A stretch of DNA of 11,669 bases, taken from UBA987 sp047620825 (GTDB taxonomy: Bacteria > Bacteroidota > Bacteroidia > NS11-12g > UBA9320). The translations under genes and the position numbers were made by a program. Positions within the stretch are counted from its first letter, which is position 1; the number at the start of each line of letters is the position of its first letter. Of the stretch, positions 6,533 through 11,669 are shown piece after piece. A model generated the notes under the pieces. That model worked only from the letters and a program-made list of their open reading frames with translations. It did no database searches and was not told the origin of the DNA. The stretch lies in NCBI GenBank assembly GCA_047620825.1, contig JBLHOC010000098.1, positions 1 through 11,669 of the forward strand, written 5' to 3'.

Positions 6533-6546
6533 TTGACTCTAGTCAA
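6533..6546. repeat. Palindrome TTGACT-CT-AGTCAA
   Basis: Perfect 6-bp half-sites around two bases, using the same hexamer as the site at 6448-6460 but with the arms in opposite order. It lies 94 bases upstream of paralogue 3. Confidence 0.35.
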
Positions 6547-6640
6547 GTGTGACTACGATTTTGTTGTCTTGATTAAAAGTGGAACAGTGGTTGTCTCATA
6601 ATATTTTGCCGCCTGATAACACGGCAAATACTAAATTATT

Positions 6641-7219
6641 GTGATTCGACTTTTCAAATTTAAATTCTTTTGTTTGCTGCTTCTTTGTAGCAGTATCAAA
6701 ATGCAGGCACAAACGGGTGTTGATGATAACCAGGTTTCCATAGTGGTTCCTGAAGTAGCAATCATGGATATAGAGTCTAATGGTGGCCTAAACATTTCCT
6801 TAAACATTCAAGCACCAACAGAAGCCGGATTAATGATTGATTTAACCGCGGCAGTGGATAGCTCACTCTGGTTAAATTATTCATCCGTACGAAGTACTAC
6901 ATCAGAAACAAATAGAAGTATTTATGCCAAGGTTGTTAGCGGTTCAGTTCCTACAGGATTGAAACTACGCGTTACCGCCCGATCCTATGCTGGGTCAGGG
7001 GATGGCGGTCTAGGCCTTCCCGCCGGAGCAAACGGTAAAGTTCTAATTGCCACAGATCGCCGTATTGTGCGAAACATCAGAACCTGTTATACAGGTGACG
7101 GTGTTGGCAATGGTCACCGCTTAGTATATGCCTTGGAATTTAGAAATAATCAATACAATAGACTCGATTTCGACGATTCAGGTGTAGTCACAGTTTTATA
7201 TACGATTACAGATAATTGA
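6641..7219 (+). CDS. Array paralogue 3: intact predicted secreted beta-rich protein
   Basis: Family not recognised. This 192-residue product is the only intact member of the array. The signal peptide is MIRLFKFKFF, a leucine-rich core and a probable cut at M-Q-A-Q (about residue 23). The mature part is rich in alternating hydrophobic residues and Gly/Ser/Thr, as expected for a beta-sandwich: V-S-I-V-V-P-E-V-A, A-P-T-E-A-G-L, S-S-L-W-L-N-Y-S, I-Y-A-K-V-V-S-G-S-V-P-T-G-L, a Gly-rich loop SGDGGLGLPAG, R-N-I-R-T-C-Y-T-G-D-G-V-G-N-G-H and the closing strand V-T-V-L-Y-T-I-T-D-N. There is no type IX sorting domain, transmembrane segment or lipobox, so export to the periplasm or beyond is the most that can be inferred. 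The GTG start is needed to include the full signal peptide. A structural, adhesive or fimbria-like role is possible but not shown. Confidence 0.75.
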   Translation: MIRLFKFKFFCLLLLCSSIKMQAQTGVDDNQVSIVVPEVAIMDIESNGGLNISLNIQAPTEAGLMIDLTAAVDSSLWLNYSSVRSTTSETNRSIYAKVVSGSVPTGLKLRVTARSYAGSGDGGLGLPAGANGKVLIATDRRIVRNIRTCYTGDGVGNGHRLVYALEFRNNQYNRLDFDDSGVVTVLYTITDN

Positions 7220-7237
7220 TTCGTGGGTAAATCATAA

Positions 7238-7267
7238 TTGTACAGTTTTTAAATTCTTCTAACTTTA
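7238..7267 (+). promoter_or_regulatory. Putative pnt operon promoter
   Basis: TTG at 7238-7240, a 19-base spacer and TAACTTTA at 7260-7267, one mismatch (final A for G) from TAnnTTTG. It would give a leader of about 15 bases containing the Shine-Dalgarno of pntAA. Confidence 0.55.
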
Positions 7268-7278
7268 CCACAAAATAG

Positions 7279-7285
7279 AAGGAGG
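7279..7285 (+). promoter_or_regulatory. Strong Shine-Dalgarno for pntAA
   Basis: AAGGAGG, continuing into AG, lies four bases before a TTG start codon. Other genes in the window lack such a sequence, and it decides the TTG start. It may compensate for the weak initiation codon. Confidence 0.65.
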
Positions 7286-7289
7286 AGAA

Positions 7290-8390
7290 TTGAAACTTAT
7301 AGTACTAAAAGAAACGGATGCTGGTGAGACCAGGGTGGCAGTCGTTCCCAAATCCATATCAAAATTAAAGACCTTAGGGTTTGAAGTAATCATTCAGCAA
7401 GATGCTGGCAAACTAGCTGCATTTTCTGATGATGATTATGTTAAAGCTGGCGCTACAATTGTATCGTCGAGTAAAGATGCAATTAAAATTGCAGATGTAA
7501 TTGTTAAAGTCAATCCACCAACGCAAGAAGAAGTTGCGGGTCTGAAAAAGGGGCAAATATGGGTATCGCAATTGTTTCATCGTTTGAATGAACCTTTAAT
7601 GCAACAATTGAAGGACAAGGGTGTTTCAGCGTTTAGCTTAGATGCAATGCCAAGAATTTCAAGGGCACAAAGCATGGATGTTTTAAGTTCGCAAAGTAAC
7701 TTGGCTGGTTATAAGTCTGTAATATCTGGCGCAAATCATTTGGGTAAAATATTTCCCATGTTGATGACTGCAGCTGGTACAGTGACTCCAGCAAAGGTTT
7801 TAATTTTTGGAGTTGGGGTTGCAGGGTTGCAGGCCATTGCGACTGCAAAAAGGTTGGGTGCGATTGTAGAAGCAACTGACGTTAGGCCAGAGTGCAAGGA
7901 GCAAACAGAATCTTTAGGAGCAAAATTTATATCTGTTGAAGATGACGGTGTTAAAACAGAGGGCGGATATGCCAAAGAGGTAAGTGATGCTTATTTAGCG
8001 AAACAAAAGGAAGCTGTAGATAAATCGTTGGCACAGGCTGACTTGGTCATTACAACGGCCTTGGTCCAGGGGGCTAAAGCACCTATCTTAATTTCAAAAG
8101 ATCAGATTGAATTGATGAAAAACGGATCCGTAATTATCGATATGGCTGTTGCCAAAGGAGGTAATACAGACTTAAGTAAAGCGGACGATATAGTTTACCA
8201 CAATGGGGTGAAAATTGTAGGTGTAAGTAATTTTCCTGCACAGATTCCAACCAACTCCAGTGAACTACTGAGCCGTAATGTCGATACATTCTTGACACAC
8301 CTTGTTTCTGATGGAAAATTTAATTGGGACATGGAAGACGAAATAACCATAGGCACTTTGGTTGTAAACAATCAAACGGCAACGGCATAA
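7290..8390 (+). CDS. pntAA: NAD(P) transhydrogenase subunit alpha part 1 (NAD(H)-binding domain I)
   Basis: A 366-residue soluble domain I of the proton-translocating transhydrogenase, which passes hydride between NAD(H) and NADP(H) coupled to proton movement. The alanine dehydrogenase/PNT N-terminal region (MKLIVLKETDAGETRVAVVP) is followed by the RQD loop R125-A-Q127-S-M-D130 and SSQSNLAGY. The Rossmann nucleotide site is GVGVAG at 174-179, with the acidic D197 in TDVRP for the NAD ribose. Next come the mobile-loop region, with ALVQGAKAP near 257, and IDMAVAKGGN. Length is normal for the split form in which alpha is two polypeptides. The start is TTG behind AAGGAGG; no ATG fits the family N-terminus. 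It is the first gene of a three-gene operon, 11 bases before pntAB. Confidence 0.95.
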   Translation: MKLIVLKETDAGETRVAVVPKSISKLKTLGFEVIIQQDAGKLAAFSDDDYVKAGATIVSSSKDAIKIADVIVKVNPPTQEEVAGLKKGQIWVSQLFHRLNEPLMQQLKDKGVSAFSLDAMPRISRAQSMDVLSSQSNLAGYKSVISGANHLGKIFPMLMTAAGTVTPAKVLIFGVGVAGLQAIATAKRLGAIVEATDVRPECKEQTESLGAKFISVEDDGVKTEGGYAKEVSDAYLAKQKEAVDKSLAQADLVITTALVQGAKAPILISKDQIELMKNGSVIIDMAVAKGGNTDLSKADDIVYHNGVKIVGVSNFPAQIPTNSSELLSRNVDTFLTHLVSDGKFNWDMEDEITIGTLVVNNQTATA

Positions 8391-8401
8391 ATACAACAGA
8401 T

Positions 8402-8710
8402 ATGAATGAATTAATAGAATACTTTTCGGTAAATAAAGAGATGATTTTTATCGTCATCTTAATGGTTTTCGTTGGGGTAGAAGTAATCGGGAAAGTGCCA
8501 GCAGTGCTGCATACACCTTTAATGTCTGGCGCAAATGCTATTCATGGTGTAGTAATCATTGGCGCCATATTGGTCATGCTTGATGCTGAACCTGATAATT
8601 ATTTAGCCCTGTCTTTGGGCACCTTAGCTGTGTTTTTAGGCACACTGAATGTCGTTGGCGGATTTGTTGTTACAGATCGAATGCTTGAGATGTTTAAAAA
8701 GAAAAAGTAA
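8402..8710 (+). CDS. pntAB: NAD(P) transhydrogenase subunit alpha part 2 (membrane domain)
   Basis: A 102-residue membrane protein with about three hydrophobic segments (near 14-31, 45-61 and 66-90). It carries the family signature VPAVLHTPLMSGANAIHG, and ends in LNVVGGFVVTDRMLEMF plus a lysine-rich tail. This is the part of domain II that forms the proton channel together with PntB; in enterobacteria it is fused to the C-terminus of PntA. The ATG at 8402 is used because translation from an earlier in-frame ATG at 8324 would only add residues overlapping pntAA in a different frame. It lies 11 bases after the pntAA stop and 25 bases before pntB, so translational coupling in one operon is expected. 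Confidence 0.94.
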   Translation: MNELIEYFSVNKEMIFIVILMVFVGVEVIGKVPAVLHTPLMSGANAIHGVVIIGAILVMLDAEPDNYLALSLGTLAVFLGTLNVVGGFVVTDRMLEMFKKKK

Positions 8711-8735
8711 TCCAAAATTTTAACAGAAGAGCATA

Positions 8736-10124
8736 ATGAATATTGAATTGATACATATTATATACCTCATCGCCTCTGTAACCTTTATTTTGGGTTTAAA
8801 GATGTTGAGTAATCCGAAAACGGCTAGAAATGGTAATCTATTAGCAGCTTTTGGGATGGTAGCGGCTATAGCCGGAACCATTGTTTTGAAGGATAAGGAA
8901 GTGAGTCCGATTATCTATTATCTCATTTTCGGCGCTATCGCCATTGGTACTGTTGTAGGTTGGTTGACAGCTAAGAAAGTGCAAATGACCAAAATGCCAG
9001 AATTGGTGTCTTTGTTTAATGGTATGGGCGGTGCCTGTGCGGCACTAATTGGGTTAATTGAATATCCAAATATTACAGCACACCATCCTGAAAAACTAGG
9101 TATTGTCTTAGCTGGAATGATTATCGGTTCTGTATCATTCAGCGGAAGTATGATTGCCTGGGCTAAATTGAATGGAACACTTCGTAAGGCCATACGTTTA
9201 CCAAAATACAACATCCTCAATACGATTATACTAATAGGTATGATTGGGTATGCTGTATTTATCGTTGTAGCTGGTGCCTATAGCATGACCAACTTGTATT
9301 TATTGTTTACAATAGCTATTGTTTATGGTGTATTGTTTGTGGTTCCAATTGGAGGAGCCGATATGCCGGTAGTGATTTCTTTACTGAATTCGTTCACAGG
9401 TTTAGCAGCGGCTTTTGGTGGTTTTTTATACGACAATCAAGTCATGATGACTGGTGGTATCCTTGTTGGTTCAGCCGGAACGTTATTGACGCTCGTAATG
9501 TGTAAAGCGATGAATAGACCCTTGTATAGTGTAGTTTTCGGAGCATTTGGTGAAACCACGATAGCAACCGGAGATGGAACATCTCAAGGTAGTGTGAAAG
9601 AAGTGACGGCAAGCGATTTAGCTGTTCAAATGAATTATAGTAGTAAGGTGATAATTGTCCCAGGTTATGGACTTGCCGTTGCGCAAGCACAACATGTTGT
9701 GAAAGAATTGGAAACATTGCTTGAAGAACGTGGGGTAGAAGTGTCTTATGCCATTCATCCTGTAGCAGGACGTATGCCCGGTCATATGAACGTGTTGTTA
9801 GCTGAGAGTAATGTCGACTACGATAAGCTAAAAGAAATGGACGACGTTAACCCTGAGTTTAGTCAAACCGATGTGGTATTGGTTATAGGGGCCAATGACG
9901 TGGTTAACCCAGCGGCGAAATCAGATCCAAGTAGCCCAATTTATGGAATGCCTATTCTGGAAGTCGAAAATGCAAAAACTGTTGTTGTGAACAAAAGAAG
10001 CATGAATGCTGGTTATGCTGGTATTCAAAACGAGTTGTTTTTTAGGGATAAAACAAGTATGCTTTTTGGTGATGCAAAAAAGGTGTTGGGTGAGTTGGTT
10101 AACGAACTTAAAAATTTAGACTAA
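8736..10124 (+). CDS. pntB: NAD(P) transhydrogenase subunit beta
   Basis: A 462-residue, full-length subunit. The N-terminal part, to about residue 255, has around eight or nine hydrophobic membrane segments, including IGGADMPVVISLLNSFTGLAAAFGG. The C-terminal NADP(H)-binding domain III contains VIIVPGYGLAVAQAQ (about 306-320), HPVAGRMPGHMNVLLAE, DVVLVIGANDVVNPAA and NKRSMNAGYAGI. It builds the proton channel with PntAB and exchanges hydride with PntAA at the cytoplasmic face; the complex normally makes NADPH at the expense of the proton gradient. The helix MPELVSLFNGMGG has Asn at about position 95, where the E. coli protein has the channel His91. This Asn form is known to me from other bacterial PntB groups. 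It is the last gene of the operon; no clear terminator follows. Confidence 0.96.
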   Translation: MNIELIHIIYLIASVTFILGLKMLSNPKTARNGNLLAAFGMVAAIAGTIVLKDKEVSPIIYYLIFGAIAIGTVVGWLTAKKVQMTKMPELVSLFNGMGGACAALIGLIEYPNITAHHPEKLGIVLAGMIIGSVSFSGSMIAWAKLNGTLRKAIRLPKYNILNTIILIGMIGYAVFIVVAGAYSMTNLYLLFTIAIVYGVLFVVPIGGADMPVVISLLNSFTGLAAAFGGFLYDNQVMMTGGILVGSAGTLLTLVMCKAMNRPLYSVVFGAFGETTIATGDGTSQGSVKEVTASDLAVQMNYSSKVIIVPGYGLAVAQAQHVVKELETLLEERGVEVSYAIHPVAGRMPGHMNVLLAESNVDYDKLKEMDDVNPEFSQTDVVLVIGANDVVNPAAKSDPSSPIYGMPILEVENAKTVVVNKRSMNAGYAGIQNELFFRDKTSMLFGDAKKVLGELVNELKNLD

Positions 10125-10195
10125 ACACTTTCTCTTACCCGTCTTACGTGCATATTCACGACAAATTATAACTGCGTCGAATGAATAGTTTTTCC

Positions 10196-10203
10196 TAAAC
10201 TTG
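10196..10203 (+). promoter_or_regulatory. -7-like element (TAAACTTG) upstream of trmB
   Basis: One mismatch to TAnnTTTG, 13 bases before the trmB ATG, in the 92-base gap after pntB. No TTG at the right spacing was found, so support is weak. Confidence 0.35.
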
Positions 10204-10216
10204 CACCCGTTTTACT

Positions 10217-10858
10217 ATGGGACAGATAAATAAGCTGGCAAAATTTGCTGAAATCAGAACGTTTGAAAACGTATACGAACACAGCGAAGCGCCTAAGGGT
10301 AGTTGGAATAAGGCATTTGTGAAATCACAACCGTTGGTGCTTGAATTGGCATGCGGTAAAGGTGAGTATACACTAGGCCTTGCTCAATTATTCCCCGATA
10401 AAAATTTCTTAGGCCTTGATATCAAAGGCAATCGTATTTGGAAAGGAGCCAAGACTGGTCTGGAATTAGGATTGCCCAATGCGGCCTTCCTGCGCTGTCA
10501 AATCAACCTAATTGAAAATTACTTTGAAGCCAATGAGGTGTCGGAAATATGGATCACGTTTGCTGATCCACAACCTAGAGATGGTAAAGCCAAGAAACGG
10601 TTAACGCACTTAAATTTTATCAAACAGTATCAAGCCATTTCAGTGTCGCCACTCGTGATTAACTTAAAATGTGATTCTACGCTATTGTATGAGTACACTA
10701 AAGAAGTAATTGCTGAGAATAATTTCGAGATTTTGGTGGATGTGGATGACGTATATGCTTGGGAGGATCGTCCCGAGGCGTTGAACATCCAAACGTTTTA
10801 TGAGCAAATGTGGTTGGCTGAAGGTAAAAAAATCAAATACCTCAAGTTTAAAGTCTAA
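10217..10858 (+). CDS. trmB: tRNA (guanine-N7-)-methyltransferase
   Basis: A 213-residue SAM-dependent methyltransferase that makes m7G at position 46 of the tRNA variable loop. Visible motifs: SAM-binding LELACGKGEYTLGLA (42-56), D68 at the end of the second strand in FLGLDIKGNR, WITFADPQPRDGKAKKRLTH (112-131) with the catalytic-site Asp117-Pro118, and the C-terminal I-Q-T-x-Y-E-x-x-W-L block. The DPQ form replaces the DPWPK of proteobacterial enzymes, which is usual in Bacteroidota copies. Length is normal. The ATG at 10217 fits the family start, just before the K-L-x-K-F segment. It is followed after 13 bases by a strong terminator and is probably transcribed separately from pnt. Confidence 0.94.
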   Translation: MGQINKLAKFAEIRTFENVYEHSEAPKGSWNKAFVKSQPLVLELACGKGEYTLGLAQLFPDKNFLGLDIKGNRIWKGAKTGLELGLPNAAFLRCQINLIENYFEANEVSEIWITFADPQPRDGKAKKRLTHLNFIKQYQAISVSPLVINLKCDSTLLYEYTKEVIAENNFEILVDVDDVYAWEDRPEALNIQTFYEQMWLAEGKKIKYLKFKV

Positions 10859-10872
10859 AACAAAATTGCATA

Positions 10873-10904
10873 AAAAAAACCCTCGCCGAAACGAGGGTTT
10901 TTTT
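10873..10904. terminator. Strong bidirectional terminator between trmB and the PKD/T9SS gene
   Basis: Seven A plus CCCTCG (10873-10885) pair exactly with CGAGGG plus seven T (10892-10904) around a CCGAAA loop: a 13-bp stem with a GC-rich core and T-tracts in both directions. It ends trmB on the plus strand and the converging gene whose stop is at 10936. Confidence 0.92.
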
Positions 10905-10935
10905 ATGAAGTTTAAAAACCTCTTATATTTTATTA

Positions 10936-11669
10936 TTAGTTAGCAATAGTAACACGCTGCATTGCAGATGTGTTGCCATTGATTACTTGTACCATATAAA
11001 CACCTGCAGCAACGTTAGTCATATCTACATTGTAAAGACCGCTCGCGTCGGTATTTACTGTTTTGATAGTCTTACCTGTTGCATCCATAATAACGATGCT
11101 TAAATCGCTTTGTGGGTTTGTAACGTTCACATTGAAGTTACCAGTGTTAGGGTTAGGATATACATTGAAGATACCGTTTCCAGCAATGTCATTAACACTA
11201 CTAGTAAGTATGTTTATGTCAACTTCTTCACAATGCTCAGAAATACATCCAGCAGCATTGATAATTGCTAAACAAACAGTAAATGTTCCTTTGTCAACAT
11301 TGTATTTCCATGTAGGTCCAACGTCGTTAGAACGTCCACCGTCACCGAATCTCCAGTTGAAGTTATTTGCTGTTGGATCAGTTGTATTTGGAGTAACTGT
11401 AACATTTCTCCAGTTTGTAGTGAAAGTAAAACCAGCATCTGATTTCGCGTTTACTGTAACTGTTTTAGCAATAGAATCAGAACATCCGTTAGGAACGATA
11501 GCAAGTAAAGTTACTCGGAAAGATTCTGTTGAGTTATCATCGATCAACATATAGTTGTGACGAGGAGAAGTATTTGTTGATGTACTTACACCAGCAGCGT
11601 TTCCACCACCGAATCTCCATTCGTAATCTAAGTTACCTGCAGCAACTTCAGAGTTGTTTGTGAATACTA
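10936..11669 (-). CDS. PKD-repeat protein with type IX secretion sorting domain, C-terminal part (runs off the right edge)
   Basis: The frame is open from the window edge to TAA at 10936-10938, giving 243 visible residues without the true start; an internal Met encoded at 11548-11550 is mid-domain and not a start. Two PKD-like Ig folds are visible. The first (about 1-72) has the diverged turn WRFGGG and ends S-I-A-K-T-V-T-V. The second (about 73-150) has NWRFGDGG followed by F-T-V-C-L-A-I-I-N-A-A-G-C. The C-terminus (about 155-243) is a Por/T9SS type A sorting domain: FNVYPNPNTGNFNV, L-S-I-V-I-M-D-A-T-G-K-T-I-K, A-A-G-V-Y-M-V-Q-V and a basic end QRVTIAN. Such proteins cross the outer membrane by the type IX system and are released or attached to the surface. 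The role (adhesin, enzyme carrier, structural) cannot be decided from this end. Confidence 0.9.
   Translation of the reverse strand, partial: VFTNNSEVAAGNLDYEWRFGGGNAAGVSTSTNTSPRHNYMLIDDNSTESFRVTLLAIVPNGCSDSIAKTVTVNAKSDAGFTFTTNWRNVTVTPNTTDPTANNFNWRFGDGGRSNDVGPTWKYNVDKGTFTVCLAIINAAGCISEHCEEVDINILTSSVNDIAGNGIFNVYPNPNTGNFNVNVTNPQSDLSIVIMDATGKTIKTVNTDASGLYNVDMTNVAAGVYMVQVINGNTSAMQRVTIAN

Larger units (their letters stand above)
6417..6640. other. Intergenic region between array paralogues 2 and 3
   Basis: This 224-base gap is much longer than the 42 bases between paralogues 1 and 2. No reading frame with family resemblance is visible. It holds two short palindromes built from the hexamer AGTCAA/TTGACT, listed separately. 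A TATTTTG string at 6602-6608 lies 32 bases before the paralogue 3 GTG but has no TTG at the right spacing. It probably carries a separate control region for paralogue 3. Confidence 0.4.

Noticed and set aside
10150..10175. Small CGTG/CACG hairpin between pntB and trmB as a terminator for the pnt operon
   Set aside because: Only four pairs and no T-tract, so it is too weak to call.
11063..11554. 163-codon plus-strand open frame opposite the PKD/T9SS gene
   Set aside because: It is the antisense shadow of a minus-strand frame with clear PKD and type IX sorting motifs; its translation shows no family features.

Overview
The window looks like chromosomal DNA of a Bacteroidota bacterium, probably in the Flavobacteriia or a close relative. 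Four things point there: a type IX secretion (Por) C-terminal sorting domain at the right edge; several promoters of the Bacteroidota form TTG-N19-21-TAnnTTTG; mostly weak or absent Shine-Dalgarno sequences; and proteins with Bacteroidota-style motifs (the DPQ motif of TrmB, the N-terminus of DnaG). Genus-level placement is not possible from this sequence. No tRNA, rRNA, CRISPR array, insertion sequence or phage gene was seen.

Layout. Bases 1-1888 are on the minus strand: the first 45 codons of ribosomal protein S6 (rpsF) with its own promoter, a YraN-family nuclease-like protein, and an M20 metal-dependent amidohydrolase. DNA primase (dnaG, plus strand) is divergent from the amidohydrolase and ends at a hairpin terminator shared with the converging minus-strand pair ftsE-like ABC ATPase and a small haem-binding lipoprotein. 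Bases 5112-7219 are the unusual part. After a perfect 16-bp inverted repeat comes a tandem array of three divergent paralogues encoding small, predicted secreted, beta-rich proteins of a family I do not recognise. The first has its signal peptide in a different frame from the mature domain. The second is frameshifted about 40 codons before its natural end. Only the third is intact.

Bases 7290-10124 are a complete three-gene proton-translocating NAD(P) transhydrogenase operon (pntAA-pntAB-pntB), starting at a TTG codon behind an unusually strong Shine-Dalgarno sequence. trmB (tRNA m7G46 methyltransferase) follows, then a strong bidirectional terminator, then the C-terminal 243 residues of a large PKD-repeat cell-surface or secreted protein on the minus strand.

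Most of the window is housekeeping: replication priming, translation, tRNA modification, redox balance. The points worth a second look are the decaying or switchable paralogue array with its flanking inverted repeats, and three genes whose -7-like promoter element sits 4-5 bases from the start codon, suggesting leaderless mRNAs. Others are a CX4CH-type haem motif and an Asn in place of the proton-channel His of PntB. No convincing new defence or mobile system is present.
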